DNA of 64,000 bases from CAWJKP01 sp963843465 (lineage in GTDB: Bacteria > Planctomycetota > Planctomycetia > Pirellulales > Thermoguttaceae), in assembly GCA_963843465.1 (NCBI GenBank), contig CAWJKP010000002.1, positions 1,674,001-1,738,000 on the forward strand. Direction: 5' to 3'. Shown one piece after another: positions 17,235 to 27,084 of this stretch; within the stretch, counting starts at the first letter, position 1; each line of letters starts with the position of its first letter. The translations under genes were made by a program, and so were the position numbers. The notes under the pieces were generated by a model. It was not told the origin of the DNA and did no database searches. It was given only the letters and a program-made list of their open reading frames with translations.

Positions 17235-18344
17235 ATGGTCAAGCGCGTCTTCAACTTCTCCCCGGGTCCGGCCATGCTGCCTCTTCCCGCCTTGGAAGAG
17301 GCCCAGCGCGATTTGATTGCCTTGCCAGGCGTGGGGATCTCGATCCTGGAAGTTAGCCACCGCTCGAAGAGCTTCGAGGCGATCATCGGCCAGGCCGAGG
17401 CCAATCTGCGAAAGCTGCTGGCCATTCCCGACAACTATCGGGTATTGTTCCTGCAAGGCGGGGCCCTGCTCCAGTTCGGCATGGTGCCCATGAGCTTGTT
17501 GCGCAACACGGGCAAGTCGGCCGATTACATCGTTACCGGATCCTGGTCGAAGAAGGCCCAGGAGGAAGCCAAGACCCAGGGCAAGGTCCATGTCGCCTGG
17601 GACGGCAAGAGCAGCAACTATAACCGCGTGCCGCAGCAGTCCGAGCTCGAGCTCGATCCCGACGCCGCTTACGTTTACCTGGCCTCCAACGAGACCATTC
17701 AGGGCGTGCAGTTCCCCCGAGAGCCGGAAGTGGGCGGCGTGCCCTTGGTCTGCGACGCATCCTCGGATTTCCTCTCCCGCCCCGTGCCGGTCGATCGCTA
17801 CGGCATCCTCTTCGCGTGTGCCCAGAAGAACGCCGGACCGGCGGGCGTGACGATCGTGATCATCCGCGACGACCTCGTCCAGCGGTCGCCCGCCGACCTG
17901 CCCTCGATGCTCAACTACCGGCTCCTGGCCGAGGGCAAGTCGCTGCTGAACACCCCGCCGGTGTTCGGCATCTACATGGTCAAGCTGGTGACCGACTGGC
18001 TGCTGAAGCAAGTCGGGGGGCTGGAGAAGATGGAGCAGCTCAACCGCCAGAAGGCCCGGTTGCTCTATGAGGCGATCGACCAGTCCGACGCGTTCTATCA
18101 GAAACACGCCGAGCCCGCCAGCCGGTCGATCATGAACGTCACCTTCCGCCTGCCGGATCCGGCCTTGGAGGAGGGATTCCTTAGCGGGGCGAAGGCCCTG
18201 GGGTTGGTCGAGCTCAAGGGGCATCGCTCCGTGGGCGGGTTCCGCGCGTCGATCTACAATGCGATGCCGCTGGAAGGCGTGGTGATCCTGCGGGATTTCA
18301 TGTTGGAGTTCAGCCGGAAGCACGGTCATGCGGGTGCTCATTAG
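17235..18344 (+). CDS. serC: Phosphoserine aminotransferase
   Basis: 369 aa. Converts 3-phosphohydroxypyruvate and glutamate to phosphoserine in serine synthesis. N-terminus VFNFSPGPAMLPLPALEEAQ, then EVSHRSKSFEAIIGQAE and LFLQGGALLQFGMVPMSLL are SerC signatures. The PLP lysine lies in FACAQKNAGPAGVTIVIIRDD. C-terminus GHRSVGGFRASIYNAMPLEG is typical. Start ATG 17235 follows AAGGAAA. Its last 17 bases overlap the next gene, suggesting coupling. Cytosolic PLP enzyme of class V. Confidence 0.95.
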   Translation: MVKRVFNFSPGPAMLPLPALEEAQRDLIALPGVGISILEVSHRSKSFEAIIGQAEANLRKLLAIPDNYRVLFLQGGALLQFGMVPMSLLRNTGKSADYIVTGSWSKKAQEEAKTQGKVHVAWDGKSSNYNRVPQQSELELDPDAAYVYLASNETIQGVQFPREPEVGGVPLVCDASSDFLSRPVPVDRYGILFACAQKNAGPAGVTIVIIRDDLVQRSPADLPSMLNYRLLAEGKSLLNTPPVFGIYMVKLVTDWLLKQVGGLEKMEQLNRQKARLLYEAIDQSDAFYQKHAEPASRSIMNVTFRLPDPALEEGFLSGAKALGLVELKGHRSVGGFRASIYNAMPLEGVVILRDFMLEFSRKHGHAGAH

Positions 18345-19221
18345 CGGCGCCAGCGGCCTGATCGGGTCGGAACTGGCCCGCGTCTTGGGCGCCGCGCGAC
18401 ACGAGGTTGTCCGCCTGGTCCGCGCGCAGCCCTTGCCCGGGCCGTCGAGGATCGTCTGGGACCCGGCCCACGGCTGGCTCGAAGCGCCGCGGCTGGAAGG
18501 TTTCGACGCGGTCGTTCACCTTGCCGGCGAGAGCGTCGCCGAGTCGCCCTGGACCGCCGAGAAGAAGGCCCGCATCCAGGACAGTCGCGTGGCGAGCACA
18601 CGGCTGTTGGCCGAGACCTTGGCGCGGCTGGAGCGCAAGCCGGCCGTGTTCGCCTGCGCCTCGGCGATCGGCTACTACGGCGACCGCGGCGACGAGGCAT
18701 TGGACGAGACGAGTCCGCCGGGCAAGGGATTCCTGGCCGGCGTCTGCCGTCAATGGGAGGCCGCCACCGAGCGTGCGGCCGCGGCGGGGATCCGCGTGGT
18801 GCGGATGCGGTTCGGCCTGGTCCTCAGCCAACGGGGAGGCGCCTTTGCCCGCACGCTTCCCATGTTCCGCCGCGGGCTTGGCGGCCGGTTGGGAAGCGGC
18901 CGGCAGTACGTGAGCTGGATCATCCTGGACGACGTGGCTGCCGCCATCCAGCGGATTCTCAGCGACAGCTCGCTTGCTGGGCCGATCAACGTCGTCGGGC
19001 CAAACCCGGTCACCAACCTGGAGTTGACTCGCACCCTGGCCGGCACGCTCCACCGGCCGGCGCCGCTGCCGGTCCCCGCCTTTCTGCTGCGGCTGAAGCT
19101 GGGCGAGATGGCCGACGAGTTGATCCTCGCCAGCCAACGGGTCTATCCTCGCCGGCTCCAGGCCGCCGGACACGCGTTTGCCTATCCCGAGCTGGAACCG
19201 GCGATCCGCCGGCTCGTGTAG
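18328..19221 (+). CDS. TIGR01777-family NAD(P)-dependent epimerase
   Basis: 297 aa. Extended SDR fold with N-terminal Rossmann motif VLISGASGLIGSELARVL and the family marker VVHLAGESV. The active-site region CASAIGYYGDRGDEALDE gives the Tyr of the YxxxK-type site in this atypical group. C-terminal DUF1731-like end LILASQRVYPRRLQAAGHAF. E. coli YfcH is a member; the substrate is unknown. Start ATG lies inside the end of serC, so the two are probably co-transcribed. Confidence 0.88.
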   Translation: MRVLISGASGLIGSELARVLGAARHEVVRLVRAQPLPGPSRIVWDPAHGWLEAPRLEGFDAVVHLAGESVAESPWTAEKKARIQDSRVASTRLLAETLARLERKPAVFACASAIGYYGDRGDEALDETSPPGKGFLAGVCRQWEAATERAAAAGIRVVRMRFGLVLSQRGGAFARTLPMFRRGLGGRLGSGRQYVSWIILDDVAAAIQRILSDSSLAGPINVVGPNPVTNLELTRTLAGTLHRPAPLPVPAFLLRLKLGEMADELILASQRVYPRRLQAAGHAFAYPELEPAIRRLV

Positions 19222-19229
19222 TGATACGG

Positions 19230-20612
19230 TCAGACCTTCAGCAGCACCCGCAACCCCCGCAGCGCCGAGGCGAGTTCGGTAAAGTTCCGCATCCGCCACA
19301 GCCGTCGGACGAGAAATTTCGGCCGCAGAAGGAACCGCCGGTGCGCCATGTCGTAGTATCGCTGCACCGCTTCCGGCGACACGGTGGGCAGTCGCAGGAC
19401 CGGCTTGGCGAGGTCATAGTCGTCCCAACGCCTGGTCAGCAGGTACCGCTTTTCTTCCGCCCAGCGAAACATTTTCGTGCCGGGGTAGGGCGTGGTGATG
19501 TTGAAGATGGCCAGGTCCGGATCGAGCTTGATGGCGAAGCGGATGTTTTCCTCCATGGTCTCTTCGGTTTCCCCCGGATTGCCGAGCATGAACGCGGCAC
19601 GTACCTCGAGCCCTAGTTTTTGCATCGAGCGCACGATTCCGGCGACTTTCTCCACGTCGATCTGCTTGTTGATGTTATGGAGGATCGTCGGGTTGGCCGA
19701 CTCCACGCCGACCATCACCTGGTGGCAGCCGGCCTCTTTCATCATGCGGAAGGTGTCTTCGTGATAGGTATCGATGCGGCTGAAGCAGCTCCAGGTGAGG
19801 TCGAGTTTCAGCTCGCGAACGGCCTGGCAAAAGGCCTGCACTTCGCGCTTCACGGCCGAAAACGTGTCGTCGTAGAAACAGACCTCGCGGATGCCGTAGC
19901 GGTCCTGCAAGAGCTTGACTTCCTCGGCCACTTTCCTGCCCGAGCGGCACCGCAAGCGGTTGTCAAAGATGCGATAGCAGAACGTGCAGCGGCCGGGACA
20001 GCCTCGCGTCGCCAGCACGGAAGTGGCGGGGGTGCGCTTGGCGGCGCCGGCGGCCGGCCGGTATTGCTTCATGGGGAGCAAGTGGTAAGCCGGAAAGGGC
20101 AGGACGTCCAGATCGCGGATCAGTTCCCGGTCGGGATTGTGGATCACCTTCCCCTCGAGCCGATAGGAGATGCCATCGATGGCCTCCAGCGGTTTTGCCG
20201 CGGCAAGATCGCTGAGCGTCCTTTCCCCTTCGCCACGGACCACAACGTCCACGGCGGGCTCGCCCAGCACTTCCTCGGGCAGCACGGTCGGATGCACGCC
20301 GCCGAGCACGATCCGCACCGCGGGGGACTGCTGTTTCAGCCGGCGGGCGATCTCGACGGCATTGCCGATCAGCGGTGTCGTCGCCGTGATGCCGACCAGT
20401 TCGAAACGCTCACGCTCCCGGATCCAGCAGAGCACGTCGTCCAGCGAAAGCAGTGCGGCATGCGCGTCGAGGATCGAGACATCGTGCCCGTCTTGTTCCA
20501 GGACTGCGGCCAGCCAGGCGAGTCCCAACGGCGGCATGATGCTGGCGATGCTCTTCCAAACATTCTTGCGACTGTGGATGGTCCAGGGAGGGTTGATCAA
20601 TAGAACGCGCAC
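19230..20612 (-). CDS. B12-binding-domain radical SAM protein
   Basis: 460 aa. N-terminal cobalamin-binding fold (VLLINPPWTIHSRKN, DGHDVSILDAHAALLS, IVLGGVHPTVLPEE), although the DxHxxG histidine loop is not evident. The radical SAM core carries the CX3CX2C cluster motif in ATRGCPGRCTFCYR, then FYDDTFSA and GVESANPTILHNINK. The Elp3/MiaB-like layout is typical of BchE-type enzymes of unknown methylase or cyclase function. The neighbouring glycosyltransferases suggest a lipid or glycan substrate, but this is context only. Confidence 0.88.
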   Translation of the reverse strand: MRVLLINPPWTIHSRKNVWKSIASIMPPLGLAWLAAVLEQDGHDVSILDAHAALLSLDDVLCWIRERERFELVGITATTPLIGNAVEIARRLKQQSPAVRIVLGGVHPTVLPEEVLGEPAVDVVVRGEGERTLSDLAAAKPLEAIDGISYRLEGKVIHNPDRELIRDLDVLPFPAYHLLPMKQYRPAAGAAKRTPATSVLATRGCPGRCTFCYRIFDNRLRCRSGRKVAEEVKLLQDRYGIREVCFYDDTFSAVKREVQAFCQAVRELKLDLTWSCFSRIDTYHEDTFRMMKEAGCHQVMVGVESANPTILHNINKQIDVEKVAGIVRSMQKLGLEVRAAFMLGNPGETEETMEENIRFAIKLDPDLAIFNITTPYPGTKMFRWAEEKRYLLTRRWDDYDLAKPVLRLPTVSPEAVQRYYDMAHRRFLLRPKFLVRRLWRMRNFTELASALRGLRVLLKV

Positions 20613-20690
20613 TTACCCGATCTCCTCTTGCCGGTCAGGCCGCCTTCTGGTTAGGGCCATTTGAGAGTTTGCAAAAGTCCGGCAGCCAGC

Positions 20691-22343
20691 TTATTTCTGC
20701 ACAGCGGCCAAGGGTTTCTTCAGCGCGAACTCGTAGACCACGATAGAACTGATTTTTGGCGGCTCGCCGTCCGATTGGGCCTTGCGGCTGATGGGGTATT
20801 CGTGGTAGGCAGCGAGGTCGTACCGGCGGTTCATGGAATCGAACCAGGCCCGTAGCGCGGATTCGTCGTCGGCATAACCCCAAGCGCGATAGCGGACACA
20901 GCGCAAGGGGTGCCCGGCGGAGATCTTCGGGGGTTCGGACGGCCCAGGGTGCGCCCGCGGCGGCGTGTAGATCCGCTGTAGACAGACATACTGGGACGAG
21001 TAGTCCCACTCGAATGCCAGCGGCGCAAATCGGGTGGCAGGGTCCGCGTCGAGCAGCACCAATTCCGCGCCGCGCGACACCTCCGGCCAGAACCAGCGGG
21101 CGAAACCGCAAAAGCGGATATCGTCGTCGCATTTGCCGGGGTGGGCAAAATCGCGTACGATCGAGCCGATGGGGATGACCGCAAGCAGGATCATGGCGGC
21201 CAGCGTTAGCGCGGAGCAACGGCCCCATCGTTGGGCGAGCCGCTCCAACAACTCGCCGGCGCCGAGGCCGGCAAGAAGGCAGATCAGCGGCATCAGGTAA
21301 AGCATGAACTTGATGTGCCCGCCGTAGGGATACCGGTGCAGCACGGCAGCGATGAAGTTCAGCCCCAGCGCAGCGCCGCACAGCACCGGCAGAAGGAATT
21401 GCCGGCGGCGACAGAGGATTGCCAATCCCGCCAGGTAGCAGAGAAAGGTCGAGACCGCCAGCCCGTCCACCGGGTAGGCTCCCAGGTCGACGATGTGTCG
21501 CATCGCCAGCCAGCCCAGGAACCTGCTCACGGACTCCAGCGGCGGGAAGGCGGCCTGCCAGGCATGCTGCATCCCCTCCAGCTCGACGTTCTGACCGCAG
21601 ATGCCGGCGAAATAGAATGCCAGGAAGCTTGCAACCAGGCTCAGGTTGCAGGCCAGCCAGGCGAGCCGTCCGCGTGCGCCCGGAATCGTCTTGAGCAGGA
21701 AAGCGATGGTCAGGCTGACCGCTCCGGCGACGAACACGGCCGGATAGGAGAGGCCGATCGCCAGCGGCATCAGAATGGCCAGTCCCCAAAGCCAGCGCGT
21801 TCGCTGCGGCCGTTGCTGCCACTGGAGCAGCATGGCCAGGAGGGCGAGCGTGACCAAGAGGTCGCAACCGTACGGCTTGACCTCCGGTCCGAAGCGGATT
21901 CCCGGGTAGCCGACGGAGAAAATGCCGATCGCCATCAGCAGCGACGTTCCCCGCAGAAGCCGGCCGGCAACGCGGAGGAACAAGGCCAGGCTGGCGAAGC
22001 TGCACATCAGGGGAAACAACCGCAGCGTATACTCGGAAAAGCCCAGCAGTTTCACCACCGTCAATTCGCCCCAAAGGAACAGGAGGGGGCAGACCTGGTG
22101 GTATTCCAGCGGCCGCAGCATGTCGAGATAGCCGCGGTTGAGGAAGCTGGCCGAAAGGAATGCTTCGTCGGGCCACAAGGGGAATCGCAGCGCAAATCGG
22201 ATCAGCCGCGCCAGCACGCCGAGAGCCAGGAACGTCCAGATCCACCGCTTTTCACGGCTGGACAAAACGGCATCGCCGGAGATGATCCAGCGATCGATGC
22301 AGAATGCCGCCCGTTTCGTCGTGGGCAGACCGTCGCTCTTCAT
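20691..22343 (-). CDS. Membrane glycosyltransferase of the GT-C (ArnT/PMT-like) fold
   Basis: 550 aa with about 10-11 hydrophobic segments. The first extracytoplasmic loop contains PLWPDEAFLSASFLNRGY, the acidic D-E motif used by polyprenyl-phosphate-sugar-dependent GT-C enzymes. A soluble C-terminal domain of about 120 residues follows the last TM helix. Probably transfers sugars from lipid carriers at the outer face of the membrane; the acceptor is unknown. Upstream start chosen as the only ATG before the first TM, though its ribosome site is weak. Confidence 0.75.
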   Translation of the reverse strand: MKSDGLPTTKRAAFCIDRWIISGDAVLSSREKRWIWTFLALGVLARLIRFALRFPLWPDEAFLSASFLNRGYLDMLRPLEYHQVCPLLFLWGELTVVKLLGFSEYTLRLFPLMCSFASLALFLRVAGRLLRGTSLLMAIGIFSVGYPGIRFGPEVKPYGCDLLVTLALLAMLLQWQQRPQRTRWLWGLAILMPLAIGLSYPAVFVAGAVSLTIAFLLKTIPGARGRLAWLACNLSLVASFLAFYFAGICGQNVELEGMQHAWQAAFPPLESVSRFLGWLAMRHIVDLGAYPVDGLAVSTFLCYLAGLAILCRRRQFLLPVLCGAALGLNFIAAVLHRYPYGGHIKFMLYLMPLICLLAGLGAGELLERLAQRWGRCSALTLAAMILLAVIPIGSIVRDFAHPGKCDDDIRFCGFARWFWPEVSRGAELVLLDADPATRFAPLAFEWDYSSQYVCLQRIYTPPRAHPGPSEPPKISAGHPLRCVRYRAWGYADDESALRAWFDSMNRRYDLAAYHEYPISRKAQSDGEPPKISSIVVYEFALKKPLAAVQK

Positions 22344-22524
22344 GCTCCGGTGGATCCTGTGAGCAGAGGGTCAAGGGATGCGTGGGGGGGACTCTAGTCC
22401 GACGCCGACCTGGTGTCAAGGCCGGTTTGGACCCCGAGCCGTCCCCGTGGAGCCCGGCTCCAATTGACGCAAGGGGGCGGCCCACGCTATGATCCAGCCG
22501 AGGAGCCCCCAGGAAACGAGTCCG

Positions 22525-23874
22525 ATGGCGACCAGCGAGCGGCCGACGCCGCGTACATCATGGAAGGTGGTCTTGCGTCGTTCGGCGACGGCGGCCGTAG
22601 TCCTTGGCTTGGCCGTCTACTGGCTGGTCCGCTACGTCCGCTTCAGACGGTTTCAGTCGCTGCCGGTGTACACGGAGGCAGCCGGCCGGATGTGGCGGGG
22701 GACGCAGGTCTATCTGGGGGCGCACGCTCCCGGGGCCACGACCGCCCCCTACACCTACCCGCCGTTTTTCACCCTGCCCTTCGTGCCGCTGTCGTTTCTT
22801 CCGCCGGCCGCCGGCAGCGCGCTTTGGTTCTTCGTGACGGTTGCGGCGCTGGTGGGAGTGGTGGTCTTGGTGCAAAGATGCGTCGCCGTGGTGCTGCCGC
22901 AGAAGGCCGGCCCGCGGGTCGCGGCGTTCTGGTCGCTCCTGGCGCTGTTGGTCGCCCGGCATGTACTGGGGGTGTTCGAGACGCAGTCCCACGATCTCCT
23001 GCTGGTCCTGCTCCTGGCGTTGACGGGCTACGCCGCCTGCCGTAGCCGGGACCTCCGTGCCGGCTTCTGGGCGGGACTGGCCGCCGCCTGCAAAGCGACG
23101 CCCTTGTTGTTCGGTCCGGTCTTTCTCTGGCAGCGCAAATATCGGGCAACCGCCGTATTCCTGCTGGCGGTCGTCGCGGCGACCCTGCTGCCCGACCTGC
23201 TCTTGCCGAGCAAAGACGGATCGCCGTGGTGTGTCTCTTGGTACCGCAACTGCCTTGCCGGCATACAGCCGGGCGACACGGCACACGCCGATGGCAGTTG
23301 GTCGAAGTGGTGTGCACATAACCAGAGCCTGGCGGGCACCGTGTACCGGCTTTCGGTCGCCCCCATGCCTGGCCAACTGAACATCGACGGCCGCATCTGG
23401 AACCCCAGCGAGACGGTCTTGCGCTACACGACGCTTGGGCTACAGCTCGGCATCGTGGTCTTAGTCGGCCTGGCCACCTGGCAAGGACGGCGGGCGGCCC
23501 TGCTTTCTCCGCAGGAACTGGGCTTCTTGCAGTACGGCCAGGTGGGCGCGGTCGTTTGCGCGATGCTCTTGCTCTCGCCGATGAGCAGCAAGGCGCACTT
23601 CGCCGCGTTGATTCTGCCGGTCTCCTTTGTTCTGGCCGACCTCCTCACCCGGCGTCGCGACCCGCTGGTGGTGGCCATGCTGGGCTTGATGCTGGTGGTC
23701 GGCAGTCTCACGGTGAAAGGGGTTTGGGGGGAGCACCTGGGCGACCAGTTCCTGGTCCGCGGCAACGTCTGCTGGACAACGTTGGCCTGCCTGATCGCCA
23801 CGCTGCGGACCATCCGCCAACGGGCTATTCCACCCTCACCACCCAGCGGCCCGGCCGATCGTTGGAGAGCGTGA
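22525..23874 (+). CDS. Membrane glycosyltransferase, GT87/DUF2029-like
   Basis: 449 aa, about ten TM segments. N-terminus has YVRFRRFQSLPVYTEAAGRM then PYTYPPFFTLPFVPLSFLP, the tyrosine/proline motif typical of GT87 polyprenol-phosphate-mannose transferases; GFWAGLAAACKATPLLFGPV is the conserved lysine-containing segment. ATG 22525 is preferred over 22489 because AGGAAA precedes it. Its end overlaps the convergent GH10 gene by 50 bp. Divergent from the GT-C gene at 22343; both may act in the same glycan pathway (inference). Confidence 0.8.
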   Translation: MATSERPTPRTSWKVVLRRSATAAVVLGLAVYWLVRYVRFRRFQSLPVYTEAAGRMWRGTQVYLGAHAPGATTAPYTYPPFFTLPFVPLSFLPPAAGSALWFFVTVAALVGVVVLVQRCVAVVLPQKAGPRVAAFWSLLALLVARHVLGVFETQSHDLLLVLLLALTGYAACRSRDLRAGFWAGLAAACKATPLLFGPVFLWQRKYRATAVFLLAVVAATLLPDLLLPSKDGSPWCVSWYRNCLAGIQPGDTAHADGSWSKWCAHNQSLAGTVYRLSVAPMPGQLNIDGRIWNPSETVLRYTTLGLQLGIVVLVGLATWQGRRAALLSPQELGFLQYGQVGAVVCAMLLLSPMSSKAHFAALILPVSFVLADLLTRRRDPLVVAMLGLMLVVGSLTVKGVWGEHLGDQFLVRGNVCWTTLACLIATLRTIRQRAIPPSPPSGPADRWRA

Positions 23875-25145
23875 ACTCCCGCGAAACGGACTTCTTGCCC
23901 GCGGCGGTCACGGTGACGCGGTACTGCCCGAGAAAACCGCGCATCTCGGCCGTTCCGGCGGCGCCCGCATCGAGCGACGCCCGGGTCCACCACTTGCCGT
24001 GGATCAGCTTCATCAGCGCGTCGTAGGCCGGCTTGGGCGTCATGTCGCCGCGGACCAGGCCGGCCGGGGCGCCCTTCCATGCCTGGCGGTCGCTGAAGTC
24101 CCACCAGGTGATCGCCTGCACCGCCGGGTGCGAGAAGAGCATCGTATAGAATCGCGCCGCCTCCCGGGCCTGGTAGGCTTCGCCCTCGGGCGTGGTCGGC
24201 CACGACCCGCCTTGGGGCTTGTCCCATTGCCTGGCTCCGGACAGGATGGTGGTCTCGGTGAAATGCAAAGGCACGCCGAAACGGGCGAACCGCTGGCAGA
24301 CCTCCCAGATGCGCCGGTTGGACCATGCGCCGCTGTGCTGATGGCTCTGGATGCCGATCACGTCGTAGAGCCGGCGCCCTTGGGCGTCCACGAGTTTCTC
24401 GATCACCCGCTCGTAGCCCGAATCGGTAATATAGTCGTTGATCAGCAGCGTCGCCCCGGGCCCTGCCTGCCGGGCGTGCCGGAAGCACTCGCGGGGAAAC
24501 TCGATCTGCCCCGCCTGCTGCCACATGCCGGTCATCTTCGGCGAATTGTGGAGGAACTCCTTGCGGTCGAACTGCGTGACCTCGTTGACCACGTCCCAGC
24601 GATCGATCAGGCCCTGAAATCGGGCCACGCAGTCGTCGATCCGGGCCATCTGCAGCTTTCGGATCTGCTGGAGATCGGCCGGCAGCCAGGCCGGATCGGC
24701 GTGGTTCCAGGCCAGGGGGTGTCCTTTGGTCGCGATCCCCTGATCGCGGCACCACCGCGCCACCTCGGTCGTGTACTGGTGGCGTGGGCTGCCCTGCTGC
24801 GGCTCATACATCGGCCAGTAGAAAGCCAGCGTGGCATAGTTCAACAGCTCGGCGAATCGCCGCCGATAGGCCGCTTCCAGCTTCTCCTCGGGCAGATGTC
24901 CCCAGGGGAAGATGTTGCAGCCGAAAAGAAACGCGTGCCGCGTCTGTTCCAACGCGATCTTCGCCCCCGGCAAGGGCCGGTCCGCCGCATCGACCACGGC
25001 GACCGTGATCGGCGCCGTGCGGCACTTCTCGATCCGGGCCTGCGCCCGCCCAGAGATCATCATCCGCAGGGTCGGCCCAAGCGAGAGCCGGCAACAGAGC
25101 GGCCAGCCCGAAGGCCAGGGACCGAAGAAAGGTGACGCGAGACAT
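23825..25145 (-). CDS. Glycoside hydrolase family 10 (endo-beta-1,4-xylanase-like), frameshifted at the signal peptide
   Basis: Secreted GH10. Signal peptide MSRVTFLRSLAFGLAALLPA starts at 25145, but the mature part (ARIEKCRTAPITVAVVDAAD onward) is one frame off; one surplus base near 25066-25073 separates them. Restored length is 439 aa. A short Ig-like N-terminal domain precedes the GH10 barrel: HAFLFGCNIFPWG, GIATKGHPLAWNH, acid/base Glu in IDRWDVVNEVTQFD, and nucleophile Glu in GVPLHFTETTILSG. The C-terminus has a small beta-domain. Role: plant or algal xylan breakdown, from the family. Confidence 0.85.
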
Positions 25146-25168
25146 GGTGTAACTCCTGGTGGATGTAT

Positions 25169-25393
25169 TTATGCCTCAAGGAAATCGTCGATGTCGATGT
25201 CCGCTTCCCGCAAGACAGCCCGCAACGTGCCTTCGGCCATATCCGTGCTGTGGTGTGGTAGAGTCACCCGACGCCCTGTCGCCGGATGGCACCAGACTTC
25301 ATGGCTACCCGGCCCGGGCCGGTCAAACGCCCAGCCGAAGGCCCGCAGGCGTCGCGCCACTTCGCGGTACGTGAACCCCGCCAACGGGTCCAT
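25169..25393 (-). CDS. hicA: HicA-family mRNA interferase toxin
   Basis: 74 aa. Double-stranded-RNA-binding-like HicA fold: FTYREVARRLRAFGWAFDRP, then GSHEVWCHPATGRRVTLPHH with the catalytic histidine in GSH, then EGTLRAVLREADIDIDDFL. HicA toxins cleave mRNA independently of translation. It is the second gene of the pair, 47 bp after hicB on the same strand, the HicB-first order seen in some systems. Confidence 0.88.
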   Translation of the reverse strand: MDPLAGFTYREVARRLRAFGWAFDRPGPGSHEVWCHPATGRRVTLPHHSTDMAEGTLRAVLREADIDIDDFLEA

Positions 25394-25440
25394 GAGGAAA
25401 TTCCGACCGGGATGATGAAATCGCTGGTATCGGCGTCAAC

Positions 25441-25641
25441 CTATTGCGACAGGGCGGGCGGAAGCGGGTCGCCGTGCTCCAGACAGGATTCGGCAATCTT
25501 TCGGGCCAAGCCTTGTGCGATTTCCATCGCCTCCACAATGCTCCGTCCTTCCGCCACCAATCCCGGCACGTCGGGGCTGGTGGCGACATAGCCCCCTTGC
25601 GCCAGGCGCTCGATTTGCAATCGAATAGCAACCTTGCTCAT
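25441..25641 (-). CDS. hicB: HicB-family antitoxin
   Basis: 66 aa from ATG 25641. Contains the partial RNase H-like HicB fold: IRLQIERLAQGGYVATSPDV then PGLVAEGRSIVEAMEIAQGL. No C-terminal DNA-binding domain (Arc or HTH) is present, so this is the short HicB form that neutralises but may not autoregulate alone. Precedes hicA. The upstream 250 bp contains only a palindromic repeat (25793-25873). Confidence 0.82.
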   Translation of the reverse strand: MSKVAIRLQIERLAQGGYVATSPDVPGLVAEGRSIVEAMEIAQGLARKIAESCLEHGDPLPPALSQ

Positions 25642-25792
25642 GCCACCCCTCCTGCAAACAGGTCGAGATCGTTTTATCCTATCAGTTCCGCGCCGGACCG
25701 ACAATCGCGCCGGGTGCCAGGAGCTGCTTGTCAGCCTGGGATTGGCCCATCCTTCGCTTGAAATCATGCTAAGGATCGGCGAGTAAACCAGC

Positions 25793-25873
25793 GTCGCCTT
25801 TCGCTCCGCGAAAGCGGCGTTATCCCGGATTATTTCGCCGCAGCTCGCCTGCTTTCGCGGAGCGAAAGGCGAC
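25793..25873. repeat. 22-bp-arm palindrome, second copy
   Basis: Same 22-base arms as 7042-7092 (GTCGCCTTTCGCTCCGCGAA then AG, and complement) at 25793-25814 and 25852-25873, around an unrelated 37-base loop. Lies between hicB and the PLP-enzyme gene. Nothing else is seen in 25642-25892. Confidence 0.9.
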
Positions 25874-25892
25874 AATCGTTGATTTCCCAGTC

Positions 25893-27059
25893 CTAATGGC
25901 CGGCCATCGCCTGGTCCAGATCCGCTTCGAGATCTTCCGCGGCTTCCAGACCGACGGAGAGGCGGATCAGGCCGTCGGCGATGCCGTGGGCCAGGCGGTC
26001 GGCCCGATCGTAGCTGGCGTGGGACATGGCGGCCGGCTGCTCGATGAGCGATTCCACGGCGCCGAGACTGACGGCCAATTGGAAGAGCCGGGTCGACTCC
26101 ACGACCCGCTTCGCCGCGGCAAAATCGCCCAAGAGCTCGAAACTCAGCATGGCGCCGAAGCCACCCTGCATTTGCCGGGCGGCCAGCGCGTGGCCCGGAT
26201 GGTCCGGCAAGCCCGGATAGAGGACCCGCTGCACCCGGCGGTCGGCCGCCAGGAAGCGGGCGATGTATGCTGCCGTGCGGCATTGCTCGCGGACGCGGAG
26301 ATCGAGGGTCTTGATGCCGCGGGAGCAGAGGAACGATTCCAGCGGCCCCATCACCGCGCCGGTGGCGTTCTGGATGAAGTAGAGCCGGTCGAAGAGCTCC
26401 CGGTCGCGGACCACCAGGGCCCCGCCCAACAGATCGCTATGCCCGCCGAGGTACTTGGTTGCGGAGTGCATGACGATGTCGGCCCCCAGTTCCAGCGGCC
26501 GGGTGAGCACGGGCGTGGCGAAGGTCGAATCGACGCCCAGCAGGGCCCCGTGCGCATGGGCCAGCTCGGCGCAGGCCGCGATGTCGCTGATCGACAACAG
26601 CGGGTTGCCGGGGCTCTCGATCCAGACCAGTCGGGTCCGCGGCCGGATGGCCGCTTCCAGGGCCGCAAGGTCCGTGGAAGGCGCCAAGGTGACTTCGATC
26701 CCCGCCCGGTCGACGATCTTGTGCAGCAGCCGGTAGGTTCCGCCGTAGATGTCGCTGCCGGCGACGACGTGGTCGCCCTGCCCAAGGAGCATGGTCACGC
26801 CATGGGTGGCCGCCATGCCCGAGGAGAAGGCCAGCGCCCCCGTGCCCGACTCCAGCGAGGCGAGCGTGGTTTCCAGGGCCTTCCGCGTGGGATTGCCGCT
26901 GCGGGAATAGTCGAACGGGCCCCACTGGCCGGCCCCGGGCTGGACGAAGGTCGAGGCCAGGTGCAGCGGCGGGACTACGGCCCCGGTCTGCGGGTCGCGC
27001 TGGTTGCCAACGTGGATTGCCCGCGTGCGGAAGTGCAGGGAGGAAGGATGGCTGCTCAT
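25893..27059 (-). CDS. Cystathionine gamma-synthase/beta-lyase-family PLP enzyme
   Basis: 388 aa. Cys/Met-metabolism PLP family. Signatures: RAIHVGNQRDPQTGAVVPPL, FDYSRSGNPTRKALE, PLP lysine in IVMHSATKYLGGHSD, and LGAVESLIEQPAAMSH near the C-terminus. Members make or cleave cystathionine in methionine synthesis or transsulfuration; sequence alone does not fix which. The tandem paralogue upstream (27206-28420) suggests a synthase plus lyase pair. Confidence 0.9.
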   Translation of the reverse strand: MSSHPSSLHFRTRAIHVGNQRDPQTGAVVPPLHLASTFVQPGAGQWGPFDYSRSGNPTRKALETTLASLESGTGALAFSSGMAATHGVTMLLGQGDHVVAGSDIYGGTYRLLHKIVDRAGIEVTLAPSTDLAALEAAIRPRTRLVWIESPGNPLLSISDIAACAELAHAHGALLGVDSTFATPVLTRPLELGADIVMHSATKYLGGHSDLLGGALVVRDRELFDRLYFIQNATGAVMGPLESFLCSRGIKTLDLRVREQCRTAAYIARFLAADRRVQRVLYPGLPDHPGHALAARQMQGGFGAMLSFELLGDFAAAKRVVESTRLFQLAVSLGAVESLIEQPAAMSHASYDRADRLAHGIADGLIRLSVGLEAAEDLEADLDQAMAGH

Positions 27060-27084
27060 GGATCAGGCCCTATAAAACGATGCG

